From Polyangiaceae bacterium (GTDB lineage: Bacteria; Myxococcota_A; Polyangia; Polyangiales; Polyangiaceae), in assembly GCA_023150915.1 (NCBI GenBank), contig JAKLKA010000014.1, positions 48,582-112,581 on the forward strand: a stretch of DNA of 64,000 bases. The letters run 5' to 3'. A program made the translations under genes and the position numbers. Positions 35,526-46,000 of the stretch are shown here, in pieces. Within the stretch, counting starts at the first letter, position 1. Each line of letters opens with the position of its first letter. The notes under the pieces were generated by a model. The model did not search any database. It was not told the DNA's origin and saw only the letters and a program-made list of their open reading frames with translations.

Positions 35526-37670
35526 GCCCGGCGCGCTGACCACGGTCTCGTCGCCGGCCTGCGACGGCACGGCCCAGGCGGGCCGGGCGGCGGTCAGCCC
35601 CGCGGCGACGCTGGGCAATCCGGGGCTGTGGTCGGCGAGCACGAACGACGCGTCGGTGGACACCTCGGCGCCGTCGGGCCCGAGCCCGACCAGGGTCAGT
35701 GCTCCGCGGCGCAGCGACGCGGGGATCCCGCCGAAGGTGACCTTCCCCGCGGGCTCTGCGAAGTGCAGCGACAGCGTGTCGGCGCCGCGCGCGGAGCGAA
35801 CGCGCCAGCGGCCCGGGGCCACGCGCTCGGCGACCGGCGGCGCAAGGGCCACCGCCGGCGCTTCGGCCGCCAGCGCCTCCGGTCGCCAGCCCACGAAGGC
35901 TGGCGCCGGGTCGACGACGCCGGGCGCGAAGCGCGCGGCATCGACCACGGCCCGGGGCACCGGACCGGACGACGCATCGACGAGATAGCGCGCGCGGCCC
36001 ACGCCTGCGTCCAGGTGGTAAGCCAGGCTGAGCCGCTGGGGCTCGCGCGCCGAGTACGCCGGCATCACGCAACCCACGGCTGCGGCACCCACCGCGGTGG
36101 CCAAAGAGAAGCGCAGCGCGAAGCGGCGGGGGCGCGGAGAGAGCGGCACGAACGCCGGGACGAAGCCGCCCAGCCCCAGCGCGGCGGTCGCGGCGAACAT
36201 GCCGGGCACGGCGAGCCCCAGGGCGTCGTAGGCGAGCGACCCGACCGGCAGCCAGAGGAGCGCGCCCACCACGGCGGGCGCGAGCACCGACAGGGCGCCG
36301 CGGGTGACGCCCGCGGTCAGGGCTGCGACCAGCCAGGGCAGCGTGAACAAGAAACCAGCCTCGGGGAGCAACACGACGACCGCCCAGCCCAGCCCGCCGA
36401 AGAACGTCCAGGTCGCGAGCCAGAGCTCGTGAACGCTCGCGTCCGAGAGAGTCAGCGCGGCCAGGGCCAGCCCCATCACGCCGGCGCCCAGGGCCAGGAA
36501 GAACGGCGCAGAGTGCGCCGGCCAGCCCGAGCCCAGCGCGCCGGCCACCCGCAGCAGAGAGCCGAGCCCGAAGGTTGCCACCGTGGCCACGATCATCGCC
36601 AGCGGCCAGGCGCCCAGGGCCCTGAGGTACCGAGTCGCTCGTGCCCCAGCCCAGAACCCGCGCCTGAGCGCCAGCAGCCACGCGCAGCTCGCGAGCGCGT
36701 GGAGCCACGGCGCCCAGCGCAACGGCAGCTGCACGACGCTCACCCCGACGAGGTCGAAGAACTGCGCGCGCTCGGCGGCTGGGGGGCGAGCGCCCAGGGT
36801 CCTGGCGAGCCCCAGCGCGGCGTCGCCGTGGTGCTGCAGGGTGCGGAGCGAGAGCCGGTCGAGATCGTCGTAAGGCGTGTGATAGTGGCCGATGCCGCCG
36901 ATGTTCGCGAAGTTGACACCTGCCACGCCGGCCCGGCGAAACACGCTCAGATCGGTGTCGTTCGGCAGGCGCTCGTAGACCGCGGGGAACAGCGAGCTGG
37001 TCACGGGGCGGGGGCTGGCGTGGGCGAAGGCGCTCACCAGCCAGTCGTTCGCACCGCTGGTCTCGAACAGCAACGAGGGCCCCGACGTCCCCCGCGCCTC
37101 GACGTTGATCACCGCGACCACGGCGACCTTCGGCAGCTCGTCGCGCGCGAACGCCTCGGCGCCGAGCAGCCCCGCCTCTTCGCCGTCGGTCAAGAGCAGC
37201 ATCACCGGCAGGCGCGTGGTGCCGTGGGAAAGCGCGCGCGCGAGCTCGAGCACGGTCGCAACGCCGATGCCGTCGTCCGAGCCGCCCGGCCCCGCGGGAA
37301 CCGAGTCGTAGTGGGCGGCGACGAGCACGCGCGGCCCGGGAAAAGAGGCCTGCTCGGCGACGACGTTTTCGACCACGGCACAGGTGCCGAAGCGGCTGCA
37401 GGCGGGCGCGCGCTGCACGCGCACCGACCACCCGAGCTCGCGCAGCCGGGCTTCGAGCCGCTCGCGCACGCGACGCTGCTCGGCGCTGCCGGTGGGGTGC
37501 GGCGTGTTCGTGGGCAAGATCTGCCGCAGGGTCTGGTAGCCGCGCTCGGCGCTGAACTCGTCGGCCGGCGCGTCGGCGGGCGCCGGCGCGGGCGGCGCGG
37601 TGCGCCAGCTCACCACCGCCCAGCACAGAACCAGCAGCGCCAGGGCCAGGGCCGGAAGCGCTCGGTTCAT
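35517..37670 (-). CDS. membrane-bound M28-family peptidase
   Basis: A 717-residue protein from ATG 37670. An N-terminal signal anchor (ALPALALALLVLCWAVVSW) is followed by an M28 zinc peptidase domain (about 45-300). Metal ligands are visible in VLVAAHYDSVP, GGSDDGIGVA, LLLTDGEEAGLLGAEAF and GHYHTPYDDLD. About eight hydrophobic segments then span residues 330-590, and a C-terminal soluble domain of about 130 residues ends the chain. This layout, peptidase plus polytopic membrane part, matches the Fxna/ER-aminopeptidase-like branch. It probably trims peptides on the outer face of the inner membrane. It is coupled to the uracil-DNA glycosylase gene by a four-base overlap. Confidence 0.87.
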   Translation of the reverse strand: MNRALPALALALLVLCWAVVSWRTAPPAPAPADAPADEFSAERGYQTLRQILPTNTPHPTGSAEQRRVRERLEARLRELGWSVRVQRAPACSRFGTCAVVENVVAEQASFPGPRVLVAAHYDSVPAGPGGSDDGIGVATVLELARALSHGTTRLPVMLLLTDGEEAGLLGAEAFARDELPKVAVVAVINVEARGTSGPSLLFETSGANDWLVSAFAHASPRPVTSSLFPAVYERLPNDTDLSVFRRAGVAGVNFANIGGIGHYHTPYDDLDRLSLRTLQHHGDAALGLARTLGARPPAAERAQFFDLVGVSVVQLPLRWAPWLHALASCAWLLALRRGFWAGARATRYLRALGAWPLAMIVATVATFGLGSLLRVAGALGSGWPAHSAPFFLALGAGVMGLALAALTLSDASVHELWLATWTFFGGLGWAVVVLLPEAGFLFTLPWLVAALTAGVTRGALSVLAPAVVGALLWLPVGSLAYDALGLAVPGMFAATAALGLGGFVPAFVPLSPRPRRFALRFSLATAVGAAAVGCVMPAYSAREPQRLSLAYHLDAGVGRARYLVDASSGPVPRAVVDAARFAPGVVDPAPAFVGWRPEALAAEAPAVALAPPVAERVAPGRWRVRSARGADTLSLHFAEPAGKVTFGGIPASLRRGALTLVGLGPDGAEVSTDASFVLADHSPGLPSVAAGLTAARPAWAVPSQAGDETVVSAPGSR

Positions 37671-38383
37671 GAGCCGAGCCGCACACCGAGGTCGGCGAGC
37701 TCTTGCGTCGCGGCTGCCGCCCACCCTCGGTTCGCCTTGGGGCTGGCCGGGCTGGGGTGAAGCACGCTGGCGATCTGGATCGGAGTGCCCGCGAGCGCGC
37801 GTTCGGCGCGCGTGGCTGCGAATGCACCCACGCCAATCACCACTTCGGGCTCGAGCGCCCCGACCAGCTCGACCAGTGCGGCGTCGCAGGCGGCGTAGAG
37901 CAGCGCCCGCTCGGGCTCGGGCAGCTTGTCGGGCGTGCGGTTCTTTCCGCTCTCTTCCATGAAGGCCAGGGGGCAATAGTTCGCCACGAAGTGCTGCTGG
38001 AAGAAGGCCGCGGGCGAGGCGTAGGCGCTACGGAAGAGGCCCCAGAGCCTGGCCCCACTCACCTCGGAGCGCGCGCACGCAAAGCCCTCGATCGGGCGCC
38101 GCGGGTGCAGCGCCGCGGGCTTTTTCACCGGAGCCGAGATCCCGAGCCAGTCGCGCACCAGGGTGATCTCTCCGAATGGAACCCCGGTCTGCACCATGCC
38201 GAAGGGCCCCGGGTTCATCCCCAAGAACACCACGCGCTTCTTCCCCTGGCCAAACCGCTCGAGATACTGCTCGTGGGGCGCGCGGGCGTAGCTGAGCGGG
38301 TTGTAGACGTGGGTGACCGGGCGCGCGAAGCGCAGTTGATCCACCCGCCGCGAGAGCCGGCGGCTGATCTCGACCAGGCTCAC
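37667..38383 (-). CDS. SMUG1-type uracil-DNA glycosylase
   Basis: A 238-residue protein from GTG 38383, which overlaps the previous stop (GTGA). Family motifs are plain: HVYNPLSYA at the start, the catalytic-site segment FLGMNPGPFGMVQTGVPFG, NYCPLAF, and the DNA-intercalation motif HPSPASPKAN near the C-terminus. SMUG1 enzymes remove uracil and oxidised pyrimidines from DNA as the first base-excision repair step. Bacterial SMUG1 is uncommon and patchy in distribution. Its place between a Sel1 lipoprotein and a membrane peptidase gives no obvious pathway link. Confidence 0.92.
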   Translation of the reverse strand: MSLVEISRRLSRRVDQLRFARPVTHVYNPLSYARAPHEQYLERFGQGKKRVVFLGMNPGPFGMVQTGVPFGEITLVRDWLGISAPVKKPAALHPRRPIEGFACARSEVSGARLWGLFRSAYASPAAFFQQHFVANYCPLAFMEESGKNRTPDKLPEPERALLYAACDAALVELVGALEPEVVIGVGAFAATRAERALAGTPIQIASVLHPSPASPKANRGWAAAATQELADLGVRLGS

Positions 38384-39612
38384 GGCGTCGCCCCCGACAG
38401 GTTCTTCAGCAGCTCGCAGCTGCTGCTCTGCCCTCCGCTGCAGGCGCGCTCGAGCAGGGGTTTCGCCCGGGCGTCCTGACCGCTCGCGTGGTGATGCGCA
38501 CCGAGCACGCCGCAGGCGTCCGCCCGCCCCGACTCGCAGGCGCGTGACAAGAGCGCGGCGGCGCGGGCCTCGTCTTTGGGCAAGCCCCCGCCGATCAGCA
38601 GCAGCGCGCCCAGCCCCGAGCACGCCAGCTGGTCGCCGCCCGAGCACCCGCGGTCGTAAGCCCGAGCGGCGCGCACCTCGTCCCGGGGCACGCCCTTGCC
38701 CGAGGCCAAGATGGTTCCCAGCAGCGTGCAGCTCTCGAGCAGATTCTTGTCGCAGGTCTGCTCCAAGAGCTCCACGGCGCGGGGCACGTTGCGGGCGACC
38801 CCGCTGCCCTCGTACAGCAACGTCGCCAGGTAGGCGCACGCCGCGGGCTGGCCCCCCGAGCAGCCACGCTCGAGGAACGTCGCGCCCTTCTGCGTGTCGG
38901 TCCGCGCCAGCATCACGCCCAGGCTGGTGCAGGCGATGGCCACGCCGCCCTCGCAGGCTTTCTCGAAAGCGCTGGCGGCACGGGTGGGATCGGCGGGCAG
39001 CCCCTCGTCGCCGCCGAGCAGCGTGCCGAGCAGGCCGCAGCCCACCGGATCGCCGTGATCGCAGCCCTGCTGATAGAGCTGCGCGGCCCGCGCTGCGTTC
39101 TTGGCTTCGCCCTCGCCGTGCCGGGCCATGTTTCCGAGCTCGGTGCAGCTGGCGCCGTTGCCGCGCTGGCACCCGCGGCCCAAGAGCGCCCTGGCCCGCG
39201 TGAAGTCCGGCGGGCCCGCCCGCCCATTTCGCAGCAGCTCACCCGCCAGCGCGCAATCGGCGTCACGCCCCAGCTCGCACGCCCGCACGAAGGCGGCGGC
39301 CGCCGCCGCACGCCGGCGCTCGATGCCCAGCCCCTCGAGCAGCGCAGCGCCGAGCAAGTGACAGCCAGTGGCGTTCTTTGCCTCGCAGCCTGCCTCGAGC
39401 TGGGCATGCCCCTTCTTCGCGCTGTCGGGCGCTGCTTCGCCGCGCGAGTACAAGAACAAGAGCGCGTAGCACGCCGCAGGCCGCTCGGTGTCGCAGGCCG
39501 CGAGGCAGTCCGCTTCCGAGCGACAGAGCGTCACCTTGTCGGCGGTACCGCCCGGCGCCGCCGGTGCACACGCCAGCGCGAGAAGGGCGAATAGCAGGCC
39601 CCAGCGGGTCAT
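38380..39612 (-). CDS. Sel1-repeat lipoprotein with paired cysteines
   Basis: A 410-residue lipoprotein: signal peptide with lipobox LALAC (Cys15). From about residue 55 to the end are roughly ten Sel1-like repeats of about 36 residues, each with two Cys (for example LEAGCEAKNATGCHLLGAALLEG and AFEKACEGGVAIACTSLGVML). Repeats with one disulphide each recall the Hcp proteins of Helicobacter. Such alpha-solenoids usually bind partners at the cell surface or periplasm. It is the first gene of the three-gene coupled operon with the glycosylase and M28 peptidase. Confidence 0.9.
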   Translation of the reverse strand: MTRWGLLFALLALACAPAAPGGTADKVTLCRSEADCLAACDTERPAACYALLFLYSRGEAAPDSAKKGHAQLEAGCEAKNATGCHLLGAALLEGLGIERRRAAAAAAFVRACELGRDADCALAGELLRNGRAGPPDFTRARALLGRGCQRGNGASCTELGNMARHGEGEAKNAARAAQLYQQGCDHGDPVGCGLLGTLLGGDEGLPADPTRAASAFEKACEGGVAIACTSLGVMLARTDTQKGATFLERGCSGGQPAACAYLATLLYEGSGVARNVPRAVELLEQTCDKNLLESCTLLGTILASGKGVPRDEVRAARAYDRGCSGGDQLACSGLGALLLIGGGLPKDEARAAALLSRACESGRADACGVLGAHHHASGQDARAKPLLERACSGGQSSSCELLKNLSGATP

Positions 39613-39709
39613 GGGGGGAAGCTAGGAGCCTCGCCGGCGATGCGCAAGTCGGCTGGATTGGAGGGGTGGCCCGCGCGCGTCGGCTGCATCCGAGCAGCAG
39701 GCATCGACC

Positions 39710-41184
39710 TCACGCCCGCGTGACCGGGATCATTCGGCCGGTGCCGAACGCCTTTGCGCTGACCTTCAGCACGATCCCCGCCTGCCAGCGCTTGTGCTCG
39801 GCGGCCCGGATGCTCGCCTCCAGATCTGGATCGTGGTCGGCCCCGGCAACGATGGCCTCGACCCGCGGAGAGACGCGCTCGTAGTCGAAGGGGTCGACCT
39901 GGGCCGGTCGCAGCTCGGCGCTCGGCGGGCGGTCGAACACGAACCCGGGGATCACGCCGCGGCCGGCGTCGTAGTGGCGAGCGAGCCGATACACGTCGGG
40001 CTTGCTCACGTCGCCGATCACGCACAGCGTCCCCGCAAGGTCGCCGTAGAGCGTGCCGTAACCCAGTGCGAGCTCGGTCTTGTTGCTGGTGTTGAGCAGC
40101 AGGCCGCCCCGGCGGTTCACGTGGGCCATCAGGATCATGGCGCGCAAGCGAGCTTGCAGGTTCTCGGCCACCAGCGAGTCGCGCTCGCCGATCACGGCGG
40201 CCAGATCCGACTCCAGCGCTGCGTGCAGCGGCTCGATGGGGTGCACCACCAGCTCGATGCCCAGGGCGTCGCACAGGCTGCGGGCGCACTCGGTGGATCG
40301 CGGGTCGCTGTGGCGCGAGGGCATCGCCAGCGCCGTGACCCGGGCCTTGCCCAGGGCTTCTACCGCGATGCAGGCCACCAGGCTCGAATCGATGCCGCCC
40401 GACAGCCCCAGGGTCGCATGGCCCAGGCGGTTCTTCTGGGCGAAGCCCCGGACGCCCAAGATCAAGGCTGCGAGCACGTCGTCGATGCCGTCGCTGCTTG
40501 CTTCGGCACCTGGTGGGGCGCAGGTGTCGACCACCTGCACGGCCTCGGCGAAACGTGGCAGCCGGGCGACCACGCCCCCGCCCTGGGTGACGAAGCTGCC
40601 GCCATCGAAGACCAGCTCGTCGTTGGCGCCGCACGCGTTGGCGTACACCACCGGCAGATCAAGAGCTGGGCCCCGGCCGCTTCGAGCTCGGCGCCCGGCG
40701 AGAGCGGGTAGCCTTCGTCCCACAGATCTTCGCAGATCAGCACGCCCACCTTGCGGCCCGCCAGGTCGAGCACCCGAGAGCGCGGGCCAGGCACGAACCA
40801 GCGCGTTTCGTGGAACACGTCATACGAGGGCAAGAGGCGCTTGGCGATCACCTGACGCACCTGACCGCCCTCGAGGAGCAGCGCGGCGTCCCACAGCCCC
40901 GGGTGCCCGGGCCGCCCGGGGCCCGCCGCGACCACCGAACCGACCAAGACCGGCATCCCGCCCGCGGTCTGGGCGGCGATGGCGTCGACCGTGCTGGCCG
41001 CGCTGGCGACGAAGCGTGGGTCGAAGAGCAGATCGCGCGGCGGGTAGCCGGTGACCACCAGCTCGGGCATCACGCACAGCTCGGCGCCCGCCGCGCCGGC
41101 GATCTCGGCGGCGCGCACGATGCGCCGCACGTTGCCGGAAAAATCGCCGATCCGCGAGTCGATCTGGGCGATGCCGACCCGCAT
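39710..41184 (-). pseudogene. nadE: glutamine-dependent NAD synthetase broken by internal deletion/frameshift
   Basis: Two frames together make a two-domain NadE. The upstream part (ATG 41184) is the nitrilase-like glutaminase: MPELVVTGYPPRDLLF (Glu), AKRLLPSYDVFHE (Lys) and VLICEDLWDEGYP (catalytic Cys). The downstream part (other frame, to 39710) is the synthetase: DELVFDGGSFV, GLSGGIDSSLVACIAVEALG, LLNTSNKTELALGYGTLYGD. The frames meet at about 40657-40663 (CTTGATC on the coding strand). Relative to the family, about 30 residues after GAQLLI (the usual NISASPF stretch) are missing and the length is off by a non-multiple of three. It is either a true microhomology deletion or an assembly error. 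If real, the full enzyme cannot be made. Confidence 0.85.
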
Positions 41185-42104
41185 CAGACCTCGCTGGCGA
41201 TGGCGTCGATCAGGTTCAGCGCCGCCAGCACCGAGTCCCGTCGCAGGCACACCTCGTCGCCCAGCATCAGCGTTCGGTACCCCAGACCCAGCAAGAAGGC
41301 GACGTCGCTCACGTCGCTCGAGCTCGGCACGGTGTGCCGCGCCAGCGACGGCAAGAGGCGGGAGGCAACGATGGCCTGCGGGTCGGCGGCGATGATCGCG
41401 CGCAGCGCAGCGATCACCTGATGCGGCTTCGCCACCTCGACGTAGAGATCTCCGCGGGCGGCCATCAGCCGACCGTGCGTGGCCCCGTGCGCCGCCACGT
41501 AGTCGAGCCCCCGCTGCGACTCGATCTTGCAGACCAGCTCTGCCGAGGGCAACACCGCGCGCACCTCGGCGGCGTCTCGAGCCTGCTCCACGAACGACAG
41601 CATCACCCGCGACGGCCCGACCCGGCCCATCGCTTCCAGGTAAGCGAGATCTGCGGGGGTGAGCGCGCCCTCGATCTCGAGCGATGGGTCGACGATGTTC
41701 ACGCTCTCGCCCGGGCCCACGTAACGCCGGGGCGAGTCTGCCAGGATCAGGCGATCGCCATCGACCGCGAGCACCCGCGCGTGCTCGCGGCCGTCGTCGA
41801 AGTAAGCGTCGCAGGGGGCATTCACGCGGATCCGATGGCTCAGGCGCACCTCGGTGAACGGCGGCACTGCGCCGCCCACCACCCGCAGCTGTCGGCCCTT
41901 GAGGTCGACCCAGAGCGGAACGCCCAGGTCCGACAGCCGTGACAAGAGCGGGTCGAGCGCGCGCGACGTGGCCGGGGTGCCGTCGAAGCCGCGGATCGGC
42001 ATCACCGTGTTCAGTCGCAGCCCGGCCACGCTCGGGTGCCTGGCGACCTCGACGGCGAAGTCTGCGTAGGGTGGCAGAGTGACGATGACGGAGGCGGCCG
42101 TCAC
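41184..42104 (-). CDS. pyruvate-kinase-like barrel protein without C-terminal domain
   Basis: A 306-residue protein from GTG 42104. The order of motifs follows pyruvate kinase: AGLRLNTVMPI (Arg/Asn substrate site), LWVDLKGRQLRV (like LDTKGPEIR), LSFVEQARDAAEVRAVL, VCKIESQRGLDYVA (catalytic-site Lys and Glu), LMAARGDLYVEV, AIVASRLLPSLA, SDVSDVAFLLGLGYRTLMLGDE. The B domain is short and the allosteric C-terminal domain is absent, as the chain is about 160 residues shorter than normal enzymes. It may be a catalytic homolog with another substrate or a binding protein. It overlaps both neighbours (VWA upstream, nadE downstream), so it is part of one operon. Confidence 0.82.
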   Translation of the reverse strand: MTAASVIVTLPPYADFAVEVARHPSVAGLRLNTVMPIRGFDGTPATSRALDPLLSRLSDLGVPLWVDLKGRQLRVVGGAVPPFTEVRLSHRIRVNAPCDAYFDDGREHARVLAVDGDRLILADSPRRYVGPGESVNIVDPSLEIEGALTPADLAYLEAMGRVGPSRVMLSFVEQARDAAEVRAVLPSAELVCKIESQRGLDYVAAHGATHGRLMAARGDLYVEVAKPHQVIAALRAIIAADPQAIVASRLLPSLARHTVPSSSDVSDVAFLLGLGYRTLMLGDEVCLRRDSVLAALNLIDAIASEV

Positions 42105-43081
42105 AGGTCGAGGGTGGCCTTGCAGTACTCGCACACCCAGCGCCCGAAGGCCGTGGGCGGCAGGCCTGCCATGCAGCTGGGGCAGTGCAGCACGCGGGGC
42201 TTCACGTCTTCGACGATGCGCCGCGCCAGATCGTCGACCTTCTCCTTCGCGTGGCGCGCCGCCATGTTCTGCTTGAAGTCCTCGAAGCGGCCCCACGACC
42301 GCGCCACGATGCCCAGCGCGTAGTCGATGGCGCGCGCCTCGTCGTGCACCCGCGCCACCTGTTGCGGGCCCAGCGCCTGGAACCACTGCTGGTCCACCTC
42401 GTCGCCGGCGCTGCCGGTGGGGCGGCGCAAGAACCAGGTGTTGTACCGCTGGGCCACGGCTTGCCAGAGCTGGATGGCGTTCTGGTTTTGCGCCGAGACG
42501 CCGCACACCTGCTCGATCTCCTTGCCGTGCACCGTCTCGTGCATCGGGGCGTCCCCGTACACGATCAAGAAGGGCGGCTCGGCAGCGTTGGGGGTCGACA
42601 CCCGGTTCAGCATGTACCACGCGAACAGCCCATAGCCCTCGGGGCCGTCGCCACCGCCGCCCTCGCCGTACAGCGCCTTCAGCTGCTGTTCGAGGTCGTA
42701 CCCCTTGGCGAAGCCGGTGACCTGCAGCGGCCACTGGTCGTAGCGGGCGTCACCGATGGCCGCGAAGCAGATCTCGAGATCGGGCCGATACTGGTGCAGC
42801 GTCATGTAGAGCAGCGGCAACCGATCGAAGATCTCGAACGGCCAGCGCGCCATCGAGCCCGTCACGTCCACGGCAACGATGATCGGCGTCTTGCTGCTGC
42901 ACGCGATGGCGCGCTTGGGATCGATCAGCGCCTGAAGCGGGCGCCCTTTTTCTTCGTAGGTGCGCGGCCCCGCGGCGCCGGCGCGGGCGGCCTCGCGCTC
43001 GCGAGCCGCCCGGTGCGCCGGGTCGAAGTCGTAAGTTTCCGAGCCGTACCAGTCCGAGGTATCCCCGCTCCATGAGTACAT
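42101..43081 (-). CDS. VWA-like protein with C-terminal zinc ribbon
   Basis: A 326-residue soluble protein. Residues about 65-250 form a VWA-like fold: IIVAVDVTGSMARWPFEIF carries the MIDAS metal motif (D-x-T-G-S), with FAAIGDARYDQW and PPFLIVYGDAPMHETVHG supplying later strands. Residues about 300-322 are a four-Cys ribbon (LHCPSCMAG...VCEYCKATL). The N-terminus is rich in Tyr/Trp/Ser. VWA proteins usually mediate metal-dependent complex formation. It starts 18 bases after the giant Sel1 gene stops and overlaps the pyruvate-kinase-like gene by four bases. I do not know the specific function. Confidence 0.82.
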   Translation of the reverse strand: MYSWSGDTSDWYGSETYDFDPAHRAAREREAARAGAAGPRTYEEKGRPLQALIDPKRAIACSSKTPIIVAVDVTGSMARWPFEIFDRLPLLYMTLHQYRPDLEICFAAIGDARYDQWPLQVTGFAKGYDLEQQLKALYGEGGGGDGPEGYGLFAWYMLNRVSTPNAAEPPFLIVYGDAPMHETVHGKEIEQVCGVSAQNQNAIQLWQAVAQRYNTWFLRRPTGSAGDEVDQQWFQALGPQQVARVHDEARAIDYALGIVARSWGRFEDFKQNMAARHAKEKVDDLARRIVEDVKPRVLHCPSCMAGLPPTAFGRWVCEYCKATLDL

Positions 43082-43099
43082 GAAGCGCGAGGATAGACC

Positions 43100-46000
43100 T
43101 CACATCTTCTGAGTGCCACCGCCGTAGTAGCCGGGCGGCGGCGGGGGCGACGGCGGGTAGCCCGGGGTGGGCTTGGCGGCGGGCGCCTCGAGCTTCTGGT
43201 TCAGCTTCTTCAGGGCGCCGCACGCCCAGACGTTCTTGATCTTGTCTTTCTCGTCCTTGAATCGCCAGCTGTAGTTGCTGCAAGTCGAGCGGAGCTTCGA
43301 GAGCCCGACGGTGGTGTCCTTCTTCTGGTCCGCCGAGCCCCGGTAGATGAAATACCCCATGTTCCCGCACGCCTCGTAGTTGTTGAACGCGCAGGCCCGC
43401 TGGAAGAGCTCGGCGACCTTCTTGCCCTCGGCCTTTACGCCCTCGCCCTTGTCGTACATCAGCGCCAACTCGTAGCAATCCGCGTTCGAGCGCATCAGGC
43501 AGGCCTTGTCGTGCAGGGTGGCGGCCATCGCGGGGTCCTTCTTGGGCACGCCGATGCCATCCCGATACATCTTTGCCAGGTTGCGGCAGCCGATGGTGTT
43601 GCCGCGATCGCAGCTCTCTTTGCGGATCCGCGCCGCCTCGGTGGGGTTCGGGGCAACGCCCTGCCCCGCGGCGTACATGTCGGCCTTGGCGTCGCATGCC
43701 GACTCGACGCGACCCCAGCAGGCGCGATCGAAGTACTTCAGCGCTTCGCTGAAGTTGGTCGACACACCGAAGCGGCCCGACCGGTAAAGGTCACCGAGCT
43801 GCGAGCACGAGTACTTGTCGCCCTTCACCTCACAGCCGCGACGCAGGTACTGGATGCCCTTCATTGGGTCCTTGTCCACCCCCACGCCGTTGAAATAGCG
43901 ACTGGCGAGCCGCGCGCACGCGGTGGGGTCACCCTCTGCCGCCTCGCAGGCTTTGCCGAACAGGTCCAGGGCGCGGTCTTGCGAAGGGGCCTTGTGGATC
44001 TTGGCCTCGATGTAGCGGCCCAGGTTCTCGCACGACCACCCGTCGCCCCACTCGCAGCCCTTCTCGAACCACTGCGCGGCCTTCACCTTGTCTTGCTTCA
44101 CGCCGCCCTGCCCCTTGTCGTACAAGAAGCCCACCTCGTTGCAGCTCTTGGCGTAGCCGCCGGTGCAAGCGTTCTCGTAATAGGTGAGCGCCTTGGCGTA
44201 GTCGGGCGTGACGCCGACGCCGTTGTACAGGTCCACGGCCACCTGGTGGCACGAGCCCAGGTGGCCGGTTCGACAACCCTTGGCGTAGAAATCGTGCGAT
44301 CGCTTGTCGTCGCGGGCCACGCCAGCGCCCGCCTCGCCGCGATACAGCTGCGCGATCAGGCGGCAGCCTTCGCCTTCGAACAGGCCGCAGGACTTCTGGT
44401 AGTACTCGTAGGCCTTGACCGCGTCGCGCGGCTTGTAGACGCCATACTGGTAAATCTTGCCGAGCTCCGCGCAGGCGTAGCCGCTGCCCTTGGCGCAGCC
44501 CTTCTCGATGTTCAAGACGCCATTGTAGGTGTCGCGCTTCACGCCCCAGCCCTTGATCATCAGGTTGCCGAGCCGCGCGCAGCCTTCGGCCCCGCCCCAC
44601 ATCTTGCAGGCCTTTTCGTAGAGCTTGGCCGCCTCGGCGTCGTTCTCGGACTGCTTCTCGCGCTCCATGCCGGCGCCGCCGAAGTACATGTTGCCGAGCT
44701 CGGTGCACCCCAGGGCGCTGCCCTTGTCGCACGCGCCCTTGAACAGGCTGATGGCCTTCTGGCGATCGAGCCCCGCGCCGCGCCGTTCGTTGGTGAACAG
44801 GCTGCCCTGGTGTGCGCAGCCGTCGGGGTTGTCGGCGCGGCAGGCACGTTCGTAGATCGTCAGCGCCTTCTTGGCGTCGCGCGGGGTGCCCACGCCCTTC
44901 TCGTACATCGTGCCGAGCTCGACGCAGCCCTCCGAGAGCCCGCCGTTGCACGCGCGCTTGAACAGGTTGAACGCCTTCTCTGGGGTCGCTTCCGGCGCCG
45001 CACCCGAGCGGTGCATGCCCGCCAAGAACGAGCAGCCCAGGCCGTCACCTGCGTTGCACGCCTTCTCGAACGCCTCGAACGCCTTGAACTTGTCGGCGTT
45101 CACGTCGATGCCGTTCAAGAGGTGCCAGCCGTGCTCCGCGCAGGCGGCCTCGTCGCCCAAGCCGCAACCCTTCTTGAAGAACTCCACCGCCTGGATCGGA
45201 TCCTTACCGGCGTTGCGGTAGATGCGGGCGAGCTGCGTGCAGCTCTTGGCGTTGTTCTTGTCGCACTGCGAGCGGCACTGCCCTTCGTCCCGGCCCGAGC
45301 AGGCGAAGGCCTTGGCGGTGGCCTTGCTCGCGCACTTCTTACCGTCCCACACGAACCCCGAGTCGCACTCGGGAATGTCGTCGGTCTTGACCACGCTGCC
45401 CTTCTCGTCCTTGGTGGCGGCCTTCTTCGGCTCGTCGAAGGGGCGCAGCTCGATCTTCCAGAGCGCACCGCAGCCCTCGGGCGGCTTCAGCGCTTCGGTC
45501 GAAGAGGCCTTGCACGAGGCCAGCTCGCCGTCCTTCTTGCCGACCAGCTTGCTGCTGCCGGTCTTGAACGAGCCGCCCGCGCCGAACAGGCTGGCCACGG
45601 TGCTGACCTTCGAGCGCTCGCCGGATTGCACCGCAAATGCGCCGATGGTTGCGCCCCGGACGAAGTGGGTGGCGCCCTGGCAGTCGCCCTTGAGCTCCGA
45701 GCGCTTCGCCAGGGGACGATCCGCCGTCTTCTTCCCGACGATCACCCAGCCGATGTCGATGGTGGACCCCTTCTGCATTTCGGCACCCAGCTGGGCGCCG
45801 CCGGCGGCAAAGATGCCGGGCAGGTTGGCCGCGACCTCGTCCATCGAGTCGTAGCGGATGATGTCTTCCTTGGGGGTGACGCCGACGTAGCCGTACCCGC
45901 CCTCGAGCGAGCAATCCTTCAGCATCTTGATCGCGTTCTTCTGGTAGCGAACCACCGCGATCCCGCCCTTGCGGGTCAGCGCCTCGAGATCCGCCCGCTG

